Part shown: positions 42,166 through 52,032 of the stretch, one piece after another | Position numbering within the stretch: position 1 is the stretch's first letter | Layout of the letters: every line of letters begins with the position of its first letter | Assembly: GCF_000526775.1 (NCBI RefSeq) | Contig: NZ_JAGS01000001.1 | Coordinates: 372,001-436,000, forward strand | Reading direction: 5' to 3' | DNA: 64,000 nucleotides | Source of the DNA: Ruminococcus albus AD2013 | Lineage (GTDB): Bacteria; Bacillota; Clostridia; Oscillospirales; Ruminococcaceae | Notes under the pieces: model-generated | The model's database searches: none | What the model saw: only the letters and a program-made list of their open reading frames with translations | What the model was told of the DNA's origin: nothing | Translations under genes and position numbers: made by a program

Positions 42166-43137
42166 ATGAAAACATTCAGTGGATCCTGTCTGAAAAAACT
42201 CCATATAGGAAACATAACTACCGAGTCAAATGTGTTTATGGCACCTCTTGCAGGATATACAAGCTACCCTTTCAGGATGATATGCAGAAAGCTTGGTGCA
42301 GGACTTGCTTTTACAGAAATGGTCAGTGCAAACGGACTGAAATACAACGATAAAGCCACAGCAAAACTTCTCTGTACAAGTGATGCCGAAACGCTGAAAG
42401 CAGTTCAGCTTCTCGGTTCTGTACCGTCAGCTTTTGAATATGCGTGCAAAGGTGAGTATACAGCAGGGTTCGATATTGTCGATATAAACATGGGCTGTCC
42501 TGTACCGAATGTGATAAAAAGCGGAGAGGGCTGTGCATTGATAAGCAATATGCCGCTGGCATCAAAAATAATCGAAGCCTGCAAAAGAAGCGGCAAAGTC
42601 GTGACTGTAAAATTCAGACCGGGATTCAACCGCAAGAAAATAGTTGTATCCGAGTTTGCAAAAATGTGCGAGGATTCGGGAGCGGATATGATAACGGTAC
42701 ATGGCAGGACAAGAGATATGATGTACGAAGGTGAACCTGTGTATGGATATATCGAGGCGGCGAAAAATGTTGTGAATATACCTGTAATCGCAAACGGCGG
42801 TATCCATTCTGATGAAGATGCAGTGAGAATGATGGACAGAACAGGGGCAGACGGTGTGATGATAGGACGCTACGGACTGGAAGATCCTCTTATTTTTGCA
42901 AGACTGACAGGTAAGGATACAAATGAAACAAAACTGTCACTTGTTCTGGAACAGGCTGATATTGCAATATCATGCTTTGATGAACTTTCGGCTATGGAAC
43001 ATATCAAAAAAACAGCTTCATATTTCATGAAAAAGCTTCCCGGTACCAAGGTATACAAACAGGAAATGTACAACTGCGGCAGTATGAAGGAACTCAAAAA
43101 AACACTCATCAAGATTTTCGGAGAAACGGAGAAATAA
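42166..43137 (+). CDS. dus: tRNA-dihydrouridine synthase
   Basis: 323 aa, GGAGG-like site 9 bases after the previous stop. TIM barrel with FMN: VFMAPLAGYTSYPFRMICRKLGAGLAFTEMVSANGL, DIVDINMGCPVPNVIKSGEGCALI (the catalytic Cys in NMGCP), TVHGRTRDMMYEG, VIANGGIHSDEDA, GADGVMIGRYGL. It reduces uridines in tRNA D-loops. Length and motifs fit the DusB-type of Firmicutes. Third gene in the operon. Confidence 0.94.
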   Translation: MKTFSGSCLKKLHIGNITTESNVFMAPLAGYTSYPFRMICRKLGAGLAFTEMVSANGLKYNDKATAKLLCTSDAETLKAVQLLGSVPSAFEYACKGEYTAGFDIVDINMGCPVPNVIKSGEGCALISNMPLASKIIEACKRSGKVVTVKFRPGFNRKKIVVSEFAKMCEDSGADMITVHGRTRDMMYEGEPVYGYIEAAKNVVNIPVIANGGIHSDEDAVRMMDRTGADGVMIGRYGLEDPLIFARLTGKDTNETKLSLVLEQADIAISCFDELSAMEHIKKTASYFMKKLPGTKVYKQEMYNCGSMKELKKTLIKIFGETEK

Positions 43138-43140
43138 AAA

Positions 43141-46100
43141 ATGCAGGAAGTTTTTAAGGTCGAAAACGGAGTACTTCTCAGCTTCAGCGGAGAACAGCAC
43201 AATGTAATTGTTCCCGAAGGAGTAAAAGTGATCGGTAAAGAAGTATTCAAGGGAATGGCGTGGATAACTGACATTTTCCTCCCTGATGGATTGAAAGAGA
43301 TCGGTGATAATGCATTCAAGGGATGTAAAAAACTTGAACGGATCAAAATTCCCGACAGTGTGGAAAAAATCGGAGAACTCGCCTTTCACAGGTGTCATTC
43401 TCTTGGTTCTGTTGTACTTCCCGATTCTGTGAAAACTCTTGAAAAAGGCACCTTCCTTTTTTGTGACAGTTTAAAAAGCATACAGGCATTCGGTGTAAAA
43501 AAACTTGAAATGCAGACCTTTGCAAATGATACACAGCTTACAGATATATCCCTGAACAGTGAGATCGACTGCTCAAATTTTAAGAAAGATGTATTCACAG
43601 GCTGTATCAGCATAAAAAATATCCATCTTTCAAACGGTTATTCTTATCATGCAGATGATCTTGTATCACTGTTGATGGACAATAAAACTGTCGATCCCGT
43701 AGTGCGTTCAATTGCAGAAAGTATTTATCAGTCACTGGAAATAGAGAACGGAGTACTGTATAAGCTGCACGTAAATCTTAAATCATTTGAACTGCCCGAG
43801 GGTATAAAATGTATTGAAAAAAGCTGCTTTTTTGATAAAAAGGGTATCGTTTCCATTTCATTCCCCGAAAGCCTTGAACGTATAATGAGCAATGCTTTCG
43901 GAAACTGTATCAACCTGGAACAGATCAAATTAAAAAATGAAGATATAATTATAGATGAAGATGCCTTCAGAGGATGCAGCAATCTCAAAAAAATAATAAT
44001 CGGCAGTCAGGTATACGATCTCGGCAGTATCAGCTACGCGGATGATACTCCGTATATAATAAGACGTATCAGCGATCAGGTAATGAGTGATTTTTACATA
44101 AGCGGAAAGGTACTCATGTCATATACAGGCAATGAGGAACGCATCACTATCCCTGACGGGATCGAAGTAATAGGCGAAAGCTGTTTTGAAGGAAACGATA
44201 AGGTGAATCGTGTTATATTGAGCGATACTGTGCGCGAGATACATGAAAATGCTTTCCGAAACTGTGTATGTATGCAGACCATAGTAATGTCAGAAGGTCT
44301 TCACAGCATATGCAGAAATGCTTTTGAAAACTGCCTGAAACTTATCCGTTTCAACATCCCTGCTGCACTTGAAAAAGTAGAAACTTTTGCATTCAGAGGA
44401 TGTCAGAGCCTTGAACTATCCGGATTTGAAAAGGGTACACCATTGGCTGGACCTATAAAAGAGCGTGAATATGGGGAAAATGATATTGCCGCATACAGTC
44501 ACTGTGACGATGAAAAAATAACACAGCTCGTTCTTGAAAAAACTGCGATTATAGGGAAATACGCATTTTCAGCCTGCCCGAGTCTTGAAAGCGTGGTCAT
44601 AAATGCCCCCGAATGTATCGTTGAAAAATACGCTTTTGAAAAATGCAGTTCACTTCGCAGTATAAAAGTGACCGCAGCCAAAATAGAAAAGGGAGCATTT
44701 TCTTTCTGCCGTAATCTTGAAAAAGTTGAGATAAGCGGTGTTTCTGTACTTGAGGATGAAGTCTTTGCGGGGTGTTCATTAATAAGGGAAGTAAAGCTAT
44801 CCGATGAAGTTTCGGAAATAGGCAGGAGATGTTTTGACGAATGTACATCATTAGACAGCTTTGATCTTGAAAAAATAAGAATCATAGGTGAGCGGGCATT
44901 TGAACGCTGTGACAGTCTCAAAGAGATAACTTTAAATAATACGGATGTTGGATATCATGCTTTTGCAGACTGTTCAAATTTGCGGAAAATGATCCTTGAT
45001 AGTGGTACAAAACTGCAAAGCGGTGCTTTCATGGGGTGTACCTGTGCGGATACTGTTGTACTTGACGGACATCGCTATTCTTTTTCATGTTTTTCGCAAA
45101 GCAGAAATACAGCAGACAATAAACTTCCGATAATAGTTCAGGAAATCATCGGCAGCATATATTCATGCTTTGAGATAAACAGGAGTCATGGTATAGTAAA
45201 GTACCGTGGTGATGCAGCAAAAGTACGCATCCCTGATGATATCATATCAGCAGAAGATGAAGCATTCCGCGACCATTTGCGTGTCGTGGATATCATCTTC
45301 CCGGATGGTTTCGGTTACAGCGGAAAGCTGACCTTTTCGGGAACAGGCTGGCTTGAAAAAAGACGTAAGGAAGTAAGATACAATATAGTGAACGATATTC
45401 TTATCGATGCAGCCTGCTGCGGAGAAACAGCCGAGATACCCGAAAATATCCGCAGGATATGCAGCTGGGCTTTTGCGGGAAATACCCATCTGAAAGAACT
45501 GATAATGAAAAACGACCGCATTGCAGTCGATGCATTTGCATTCAGAAATTGTATCAATCTTAAAACAATACATTATTCCGACGGGAGAAAATACACTCTG
45601 GAAAAATTCAGCGATGTTACCGAAAAAGAGTATCCCGAACTTGTGAGACGTATTTTTTCCGAGTGCATAAACTGTTTTAAGCTGAATGACAGGGGCGTTC
45701 TTGAAGAAAGCACGGGAAATATAAAGGAACTTGTGTTCCCCGAAGGTATAAAAGAAATTGCAGATCAGGTATACATGGATTGCAATCTTCTTGAAACTAT
45801 CGTCTTTTCGGATGATACCGAAAAAATCGGAAAGTCCTCATTCAAAAACAGCAAATGGCTGAGAAGTGTTAAAAATGCAGGCAGTGTAGTCAGAATAGAT
45901 GCCCATGCGTTCAGCGGTTGCAGGAGCCTTGAAACTATAGATATTTCTGACAAACTTGAATTTCTTGGCAAAAGAGCATTTGAACACTGCTGTGAACTTA
46001 AAGAAATACATATTTCAGATAAGCTGACAGTTATTCCCGAGAAAGCTTTTTTCAGATGCAAAAGTCTGAAAAAGGTTGTTATCCCTGATTCCGTAAAGGA

Positions 46101-46212
46101 AATAGGGCCTCAGGCATTTGCATTCTGTACCGAGCTTGAAGAGGTGATTTTTGCTGATCCTGACAATGTAAAGATCGCTGATGATGCTTTTGCGTGGTGT
46201 GATAAGCTATGA
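43141..46212 (+). CDS. Giant BspA-type LRR_5 protein without signal peptide
   Basis: 1023 aa, 3 bases after dus. More than twenty LRR_5 repeats (pattern I-P-D-S-V-K-E-I-G-x-x-A-F-x-x-C-x-x-L-x-x-V), grouped in blocks separated by conserved spacers (about residues 200-215, 320-335, 660-690, 745-770, 860-880) of the type RRI-S-x-x-Y-x-C-F-x-x-N-x-G-V-L. No signal peptide, membrane span or C-terminal module, unlike the secreted LRR protein at 56143. Its place in a metabolic operon and four-base overlap (ATGA) with the next gene point to a cytosolic scaffold role; function unknown. Confidence 0.88.
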   Translation: MQEVFKVENGVLLSFSGEQHNVIVPEGVKVIGKEVFKGMAWITDIFLPDGLKEIGDNAFKGCKKLERIKIPDSVEKIGELAFHRCHSLGSVVLPDSVKTLEKGTFLFCDSLKSIQAFGVKKLEMQTFANDTQLTDISLNSEIDCSNFKKDVFTGCISIKNIHLSNGYSYHADDLVSLLMDNKTVDPVVRSIAESIYQSLEIENGVLYKLHVNLKSFELPEGIKCIEKSCFFDKKGIVSISFPESLERIMSNAFGNCINLEQIKLKNEDIIIDEDAFRGCSNLKKIIIGSQVYDLGSISYADDTPYIIRRISDQVMSDFYISGKVLMSYTGNEERITIPDGIEVIGESCFEGNDKVNRVILSDTVREIHENAFRNCVCMQTIVMSEGLHSICRNAFENCLKLIRFNIPAALEKVETFAFRGCQSLELSGFEKGTPLAGPIKEREYGENDIAAYSHCDDEKITQLVLEKTAIIGKYAFSACPSLESVVINAPECIVEKYAFEKCSSLRSIKVTAAKIEKGAFSFCRNLEKVEISGVSVLEDEVFAGCSLIREVKLSDEVSEIGRRCFDECTSLDSFDLEKIRIIGERAFERCDSLKEITLNNTDVGYHAFADCSNLRKMILDSGTKLQSGAFMGCTCADTVVLDGHRYSFSCFSQSRNTADNKLPIIVQEIIGSIYSCFEINRSHGIVKYRGDAAKVRIPDDIISAEDEAFRDHLRVVDIIFPDGFGYSGKLTFSGTGWLEKRRKEVRYNIVNDILIDAACCGETAEIPENIRRICSWAFAGNTHLKELIMKNDRIAVDAFAFRNCINLKTIHYSDGRKYTLEKFSDVTEKEYPELVRRIFSECINCFKLNDRGVLEESTGNIKELVFPEGIKEIADQVYMDCNLLETIVFSDDTEKIGKSSFKNSKWLRSVKNAGSVVRIDAHAFSGCRSLETIDISDKLEFLGKRAFEHCCELKEIHISDKLTVIPEKAFFRCKSLKKVVIPDSVKEIGPQAFAFCTELEEVIFADPDNVKIADDAFAWCDKL

Positions 46213-47258
46213 GATACAGAGAACTTGGAAAAACAGGACTTATGGTCTCGGAGATAGGTTTTGGAACAATACCGGTACTGAGTGGAAATGTTCCTGTTCT
46301 CCCTGATTATTACAGTCCTGACGTTGATGAAGCCGTTGATATAATGATGCACGCTTACAGATTGGGGTGCAATCTTTATGATACGGCTATCCCCGAAGAA
46401 TACGGAGATGCAGAATATAAACTTGGAGTATTTGCTGAAAAAGTCGGACGGGACAATATAATAATATCTGATAAAGCACGTTTCATGGACGGTAATGATA
46501 TGTTCCGTGAAGTAATGAGGTCAGTAGAAACACTGGGTACTACTCCTGATATTTACTTTGTACATCAGGTAGATGAAAAGAACGAGGAAGAAACCTTCAG
46601 CAGATATGGGGCTATCGATGCTCTTTGTGACCTGAAAAAAGCGGGCATAATAAAATATACAGGTGTTGCTACCCACTATTACAGTGTTGCCGAGCGTGCT
46701 GCTTATGATGACAGGGTAGATGTCATACAGACAAGCGGAAACATACTTGAACGAGGTATCATTGACCGTATTGCTGAAAAAGAAATATTCAGAGAAAAAG
46801 GACTTATACTCAACAAGGTATATGCCGCAGGATGTCTTCTCAATGTATTCACACCGTCAGAACTTATAAGCGGTATACTTCATTGGCCGTTCTCATGTGC
46901 ACTGATAGGTATAGGAACGATACCGCAGGCAGACGCTGCAATGAAAGAAGAGTTCACACAGAAATATTATCCCTTTGAGCAAGTGACAGAAAAAATATCC
47001 GAATTATTCACTCCAATAAAGTGTACACGTTGTCAGAGATGTGTATGTCCCCACGGGTATGAGATACATATTATGCTGAGACAATACAATTATTTTCATC
47101 TCGGAAAAAAGTACTGGGCAATGAAAAAACTCAGACTTAATATAGATGAGGTGTACGAAAATTGCAGAAAATGTACAGACAGACCGTGCATGAAAGATTG
47201 TCCGAAGAAACTCAGAATACCCGAATTGATCGAAACGATATATGAAATGACACGCTGA
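46209..47258 (+). CDS. Aldo/keto reductase with C-terminal Fe-S cluster domain
   Basis: 349 aa, ATGA overlap with the LRR gene. AKR barrel: MRYRELGKTGLMVSEIGFGTIPV, CNLYDTAIPEEYGDAEYKLG (Asp and Tyr of the tetrad), IISDKARF (Lys), DIYFVHQVDE (His). The C-terminus has CTRCQRCVCPHG and CRKCTDRPCMKDCP, two ferredoxin-like cysteine sets, typical of the AKR-4Fe4S class of anaerobes. It reduces a carbonyl, perhaps with ferredoxin. Last gene of the operon. Confidence 0.9.
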   Translation: MRYRELGKTGLMVSEIGFGTIPVLSGNVPVLPDYYSPDVDEAVDIMMHAYRLGCNLYDTAIPEEYGDAEYKLGVFAEKVGRDNIIISDKARFMDGNDMFREVMRSVETLGTTPDIYFVHQVDEKNEEETFSRYGAIDALCDLKKAGIIKYTGVATHYYSVAERAAYDDRVDVIQTSGNILERGIIDRIAEKEIFREKGLILNKVYAAGCLLNVFTPSELISGILHWPFSCALIGIGTIPQADAAMKEEFTQKYYPFEQVTEKISELFTPIKCTRCQRCVCPHGYEIHIMLRQYNYFHLGKKYWAMKKLRLNIDEVYENCRKCTDRPCMKDCPKKLRIPELIETIYEMTR

Positions 47259-47319
47259 TTTTTCGGAGATTTACCCTTTAAAGATGTTAATGCCGTCAGA
47301 TGTTACTTCAACTTGTAAT

Positions 47320-47397
47320 CTACATTTAAAAGAAAAACGCTACTATGGTGCGTTGACAGAATATCTTGATAAGCTGATTATCGTGGGCATCAAGAAG
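47320..47397 (+). pseudogene. Fragment of AAA/PD-(D/E)XK gene
   Basis: LKEKRYYGALTEYLDKLIIVGI matches IKEKRYTGALAGYTDEIILVGI near the end of the 30331 protein. Nothing before it aligns. The IS1595 element lies less than 100 bases beyond. Confidence 0.6.
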
Positions 47398-47487
47398 AAC
47401 ATTTTTAAGTTTCATACCATATGCATCTGCGAATTGTTTTTTTATATACTGCGGAAATCTGATGCGGCAGAGGTTTGGAATTAAAAA

Positions 47488-48510
47488 CATGGTTATCCCT
47501 TTAACACACCACAGATAATTTACAATGCTGTCCAAATAAACAGACCTCAAAAACCGGAAAATATAGTATAATAGTGACAGAAACCGAAAGGAGCTGTCGC
47601 TATGTCAAAAAGATTTCCGAAACCTGAGATCACACTTGATGGGATATACTCAAAGTTCGCAGATGAAAGCTTTTGCAAGGATTTTCTACTTGATATCCGC
47701 TTTGAAAAGGGCTTTGCCTGCCCGTTTTGCGGTGGCTCTGAGTACCGCAGGATAAGGTCACGTCATCTGCTGCGTTGCAAGTTCTGTAAAGCAGATATAT
47801 CCGCCACAAACGGAACTTTTATGCACAGAACACATATTCCGCTCAGACTGTGGATAGTCACTGCATTCCTCATTATGAGCAACAAATGCAGCGTTTCTGC
47901 TGTTACGCTGATGAGGTCTTTGGGAGTGACTTACAAGACAGCCTGGTACATCCTTCATCGCATCAGAAAAGCTATGAAATGCCGTGAAGAACGCTATTTG
48001 CTCGACGGGATCGTTGAACTTGATGACACGTATCTCGGTGCTCCGACTCACGGTAAAAAGCGCGGCAGAGGTACTGAAAAAGTCAAGATGATCGTAGCTT
48101 TATCGAAGAACGCAGCAGGAAATCCCGAGTACGTAAAAATGAGCGATGTGCCGAATTTAAAGGGCATAACTGTGGGTAGATTTGCCAGGGATAATATCCG
48201 CGCAGGCTCGAAGATCGAGAGTGATAATGCTCGAAGTTACAAGAAACCGCTGGCACAGAAATACTTCCATGTTTTTGAGACATATGATCCGACAAGCGGT
48301 CAGCTGAATTGGATGCATAAAGTTATATCAAACTTCAAAGCAATGATCATGGGAACTTACCACGGAAACGAAAAGATCCACACAGCGTTATATGCTGCCG
48401 AATACTGTTACAAATTCAACCGTCGTAAGCTGGGAAACAGTGCGTATTTAAGGCTTTTGGCTGCTTTGGTTCAGTGATCTTACTTGTGGTGTGTTAATGG
48501 GATAACCATA
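47488..48510 (+). mobile_element. IS1595-family insertion sequence, intact
   Basis: Terminal inverted repeats 47488-47513 and 48485-48510 (ATGGTTATCCC...TTAACACACCACA; 24 of 26 positions match) and an 8-bp direct repeat ATTAAAAA at 47480-47487 and 48511-48518. One transposase gene inside. Length 1023 bp. The perfect target duplication indicates a recent insertion. Confidence 0.92.
47602..48477 (+). CDS. IS1595-family transposase
   Basis: 291 aa, AAAGGAG before ATG. N-terminal zinc ribbon (CPFCGGSEYRRIRSRHLLRCKFCKADISATNGTFM), HTH (CSVSAVTLMRSLGVTYKTAWYILHRIRKAM), and an ISXO2-type DDE core (VELDDTYLGAPTHGKKRGRGTEKVKMIVAL, IESDNARSY, HKVISNFKAMIMGTYHG). Complete and probably active. Confidence 0.95.
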   Translation: MSKRFPKPEITLDGIYSKFADESFCKDFLLDIRFEKGFACPFCGGSEYRRIRSRHLLRCKFCKADISATNGTFMHRTHIPLRLWIVTAFLIMSNKCSVSAVTLMRSLGVTYKTAWYILHRIRKAMKCREERYLLDGIVELDDTYLGAPTHGKKRGRGTEKVKMIVALSKNAAGNPEYVKMSDVPNLKGITVGRFARDNIRAGSKIESDNARSYKKPLAQKYFHVFETYDPTSGQLNWMHKVISNFKAMIMGTYHGNEKIHTALYAAEYCYKFNRRKLGNSAYLRLLAALVQ

Positions 48511-48529
48511 ATTAAAAATATTGAAATCA

Positions 48530-48558
48530 TTGCAATTTGAAAAGCAATGTGGTATAAT
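48530..48558 (+). promoter_or_regulatory. Promoter of GH9 gene
   Basis: TTGCAA, 17 bp, TATAAT, starting 12 bases past the IS target duplication. The leader is about 140 nt and holds a hairpin GGCTGT / ACAGCC (48620-48661). Confidence 0.7.
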
Positions 48559-48708
48559 GTCTATCGGACATAACAGCGTAATGACTGTGAAATGTCCATC
48601 CCAGTTATAATGTGGCTATGGCTGTTTCAGGTATATATTTCGCTTACTGTAAGTTACAGCCGTATCAGATTTAAGTTCTTTTATTTTCAAAAGGAGGGTC
48701 AAGAGATT

Positions 48709-51700
48709 ATGCACAAGACAATGAAACGTATCGCCGCAGGGCTTGTGGCAATTACCGGCGCTTTATCGGCAGCAGCCGCATCTGCACCTATGAGTGTGTT
48801 TGCAGAAGACGAACAGATACTTATCCAGTCTGACTTCGAAGCAGGCATAGGTCTTCCCTGGCGCACATTAGAGAATGCACCGGCACGGCAGGACTTCGAT
48901 ATTTCAGACGGCACTTACAATATAACGATACAGAATAACGATGGTCCCGAGTCAAGATGGGATCTTCAGTTCCGTTGCAGAAATATAATTATACACAAAG
49001 GTCATACTTACAAGGTACACTGGAAGGTCAATTCTTCCAATGAGGGTGAGCTGTACACCAAGATCGGTAACTACGGCGGAACTGTTGAAGTTTGGCACAA
49101 CAACTGCGGCAATGATGATTTCAATCAGACGTGGGAATGCGTAAAGATCGCTAAAGGCGACAACACCTTCGATGCTGAGTTTACAGCTGAATATGATCTT
49201 GAGCTTGCTGACTGGGCATTCCACTACGGCGGTAAGGGTCAGTATCAGCCGGTAGACTGCTTCCCAAACGGTACGGTCCTCAAATTCGATGATCTGTCTC
49301 TGATCGACACTACCGGTGGCGTATTTATCGATGGAGATGTTAACGAGTGGGGCGTTGTAAGACCCGAAAGCAACGTTCGTCTGAATCAGATCGGTTACTA
49401 TCCTCAGCTGGAAAAGAAAGCCTCTTATGTTACCGATGCTTCTTCACCTTTGCAGTTTGAGATCAGAGATAAGAACGGCAACGTTAAGTACACGGGCACA
49501 ACAAAGGTATTCGGCAGCGATCCTGATTCAGGTACAGGCAAGACTACTACTGTTAACATAGGTAGTCAGATCGTTACCAGACTCAAGGACAGCGGTTCTA
49601 ATGTACATATCATTGATTTCTCTGATTTCAGAACTGAGGGCGAGTACACGATATTCGTTAAGGATACAGTCGGCGTAAGCGGCACTCAGGTTCTGCTTAA
49701 CAAGTGTGCAAACGATACAAGGCTAAGCGGTGATAAGCTTTTATGGACAAATCCCGTAACTCTGAAAACTTATACGATGAACGAGAGCAGTCCATTCAGG
49801 ATAGACAGACAGATCTATGATGATCAGCTGCTGAGGGATTCCATGAACTACTTCTATCAGAACCGCTCAGGAGTACCGATAAAGTCTGAGTACATCACAT
49901 CAGGTGATAAGTCCGCACTGTCACACCTTAGATATGGTCATAACCCAGATATGGCTTATGTACAGAGCAAGTGGGTAAAGTCTTATGACAGCGATTTCAC
50001 TGATGGCGAGAAGGATAAGAAGATCGACGTTACAGGCGGATGGTACGCTGCAAACGACCACGGTAAGTACGTTGTCGAAGGCGGTTTCTCCGTATGGACA
50101 CTTCAGAACGCTTATGAGTTCTCCAAGAGGAGAGGCAATACTCGCAAGTGGACTGACGGCACGATAGCTGTCCCCGAAAATAAGGATAATGCTCCCGATA
50201 TACTTGATGAAGCAAGGGTAGAGCTGGAGTGGATGTTCAAAATGATAAATGAGGACGGCTTTGTATATCATTCAGTGCAGGACCATACGTTGGCAGATTT
50301 TCCGCTCACGTTCGGGTCCATATACTGTACGGACCCCCCAATGGAGGACAATTATCCTTACCGTATCGTCAGACCTCCTACGTATGCTGCCACATTCAAC
50401 ATGATCGCTTGTGCTGCACAGGCTTCACGTCTGTGGAAGGGCATAGATGATGACTTCGCAAAAGAGTGTCTGCAAAATGCACAGAACAGCTGGAAGGCTA
50501 TCATGGCTAAGCAATCTAACTGGAACGTTAACAGGGGCAAATACTATTCTGATCCCTACTTTGCTCCTTCTGAATTCGGCGTAAACAACGTTTTCGGTGA
50601 CAACTATGTAGTTGACGATGCTTACTGGGCAGCTTGTGAGCTTTATGCAACAACAGGGGACGCAGCTTACTATGATTTCTTAAAGGATATTGATCAGTCA
50701 GGTTATGATAAGGCATTCAGCTTGACTTCCTGCTTGAGGGGCGGCGAGAACGATCGATCGTTCGGTTCCTTCAATTGGGGCAATACTGCGGGTCTGGGCA
50801 CCCTTTCACTCTACTTGAGCGACAAGACATCTTCTGCTGACAGGAAGACTATTGTCAATTCTATCCAAAATATTGCTGATCAATACCTTATTCAGATGAG
50901 TAAAGAAGGCATGGGCATACCTTACAAGAGTATGACTACCGAGGACTATATCGGTAGCGATAAACCAGCATTCACAGGTTATGAATACGGCTCCAACTCC
51001 TTCGTTATCAACAACGCTATGGTCCTTGCCTATGCTTATGATACTGATAACAGCAAATATATTTATCGTAACGGTGCTGCCGAAGCACTTGATTACCTCT
51101 TCGGACGCAACGGTCTGGGCTTCTCATATGTATCAGGCTACGGCGATAAGGCAATGAAATCGCCATACCACAGATACTGGGCAAACAGTATCGATCCGGA
51201 CTTCCCGAAGGCACCCTCAGGTGTTCTTGCAGGCGGTCCCTGCTCAGATATGTATCATGATAATTACCTTCGTGGTCTCGGCTATAAAAGAGGCACTTTA
51301 GCTAATCAGAAGTACTATGCTGACAGTGCTGAAGCGTGGACTGTAAATGAGGTTTCCGTCTGCTTGAACGCTTCTCTGGTCTGGATGTCATCATTCATGA
51401 ACGATCAGTTCGGCGGTCCGAAACCAGTCCCTGTTCCTTATCCTACCAACATTAAGGTCGATTACAGTGAGAAGTATCATCAGGTAAGATTTACCTGGGA
51501 TAAGGTGGAAAACGCTGACAGATACGGCATAGCAGTTTATCTGGCAGGCAAGTGGAGAGTTCAGAAGCAGGATATCACAGGCACTACCTACACTTCTCCC
51601 AAAAATCTGACTCCCGGCGTAACTTATAAGGTAGCGATTGCCGCTAGAGTGAACGGCATATGGGATACAGCAACTGCTATCAAATATGCCGGTACTGTTA

Positions 51701-51711
51701 CTATAAAGTGA
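48709..51711 (+). CDS. Secreted GH9 cellulase (CBM4-Ig-GH9-CBM37-like)
   Basis: 1000 aa from ATG 48709, AGGAGG 11 bases upstream; the longer frame lies in the leader. Signal peptide to about residue 30 (SAAAASAPMSVFAE). CBM4_9 at about 35-205, Ig-like CelD_N at about 220-325 (NVRLNQIGYYPQLEKKASYVTD), GH9 barrel about 360-895, and the shared module at about 911-1000 (YPTNIKVDYSEKYHQVRFTW). GH9 motifs: GGWYAANDHGKYVVEGG, YEYGSNSFVINNAM, LGRNGLGFSYVSGYG, SPYHRYW and AWTVNEVSVCLNASL with the acid Glu. In the usual DAGD motif the second Asp (D450) is kept but the first is Ala447. It hydrolyses beta-1,4-glucan. Neighbours are binding-type surface proteins with the same module. Confidence 0.95.
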   Translation: MHKTMKRIAAGLVAITGALSAAAASAPMSVFAEDEQILIQSDFEAGIGLPWRTLENAPARQDFDISDGTYNITIQNNDGPESRWDLQFRCRNIIIHKGHTYKVHWKVNSSNEGELYTKIGNYGGTVEVWHNNCGNDDFNQTWECVKIAKGDNTFDAEFTAEYDLELADWAFHYGGKGQYQPVDCFPNGTVLKFDDLSLIDTTGGVFIDGDVNEWGVVRPESNVRLNQIGYYPQLEKKASYVTDASSPLQFEIRDKNGNVKYTGTTKVFGSDPDSGTGKTTTVNIGSQIVTRLKDSGSNVHIIDFSDFRTEGEYTIFVKDTVGVSGTQVLLNKCANDTRLSGDKLLWTNPVTLKTYTMNESSPFRIDRQIYDDQLLRDSMNYFYQNRSGVPIKSEYITSGDKSALSHLRYGHNPDMAYVQSKWVKSYDSDFTDGEKDKKIDVTGGWYAANDHGKYVVEGGFSVWTLQNAYEFSKRRGNTRKWTDGTIAVPENKDNAPDILDEARVELEWMFKMINEDGFVYHSVQDHTLADFPLTFGSIYCTDPPMEDNYPYRIVRPPTYAATFNMIACAAQASRLWKGIDDDFAKECLQNAQNSWKAIMAKQSNWNVNRGKYYSDPYFAPSEFGVNNVFGDNYVVDDAYWAACELYATTGDAAYYDFLKDIDQSGYDKAFSLTSCLRGGENDRSFGSFNWGNTAGLGTLSLYLSDKTSSADRKTIVNSIQNIADQYLIQMSKEGMGIPYKSMTTEDYIGSDKPAFTGYEYGSNSFVINNAMVLAYAYDTDNSKYIYRNGAAEALDYLFGRNGLGFSYVSGYGDKAMKSPYHRYWANSIDPDFPKAPSGVLAGGPCSDMYHDNYLRGLGYKRGTLANQKYYADSAEAWTVNEVSVCLNASLVWMSSFMNDQFGGPKPVPVPYPTNIKVDYSEKYHQVRFTWDKVENADRYGIAVYLAGKWRVQKQDITGTTYTSPKNLTPGVTYKVAIAARVNGIWDTATAIKYAGTVTIK

Positions 51712-51744
51712 TAGACTTCATAAATCAAATTTTAATAAAAAGCA

Positions 51745-51786
51745 AAACGGATAATCGTCCTAAGCAGACGACTATCCGTTTTTATT
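51745..51786 (+). terminator. Terminator of GH9 gene
   Basis: AACGGATAATCGTC / GACGACTATCCGTT, then TTTTATT. It resembles the terminator at 27882. The 51787-51950 gap has no gene. Confidence 0.8.
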
Positions 51787-51950
51787 GATGCTTTATTGAT
51801 AAGAAACTTGCCTTTTTTTATTGTTTAACAAATAAAGAAAATGTATCTTCATTCAATAGTAAGCATCGTATAATATCCCGCACATCTAAAATTAATACTC
51901 TGCAAGGGATCAAAATCTGTATATATCGCTCACGAAGTAACAGAATAAAA

Positions 51951-52012
51951 AAGGGGCTGTGAACAGCCGCATGAGGGTATGATCTCTCACACGGCTGACA
52001 CAGCCCTTTAAA
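51951..52012 (-). terminator. Terminator of DUF285-SH3 gene
   Basis: Long two-part hairpin (AAGGGCTGTG/CACAGCCCTT with CAGCCG / CGGCTG and GAGGGTATGATCTCTC inside). The paralogue at 59224 ends with the same structure (61274-61330). Confidence 0.75.
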
Positions 52013-52032
52013 ATTGTATCATATCAACATTA

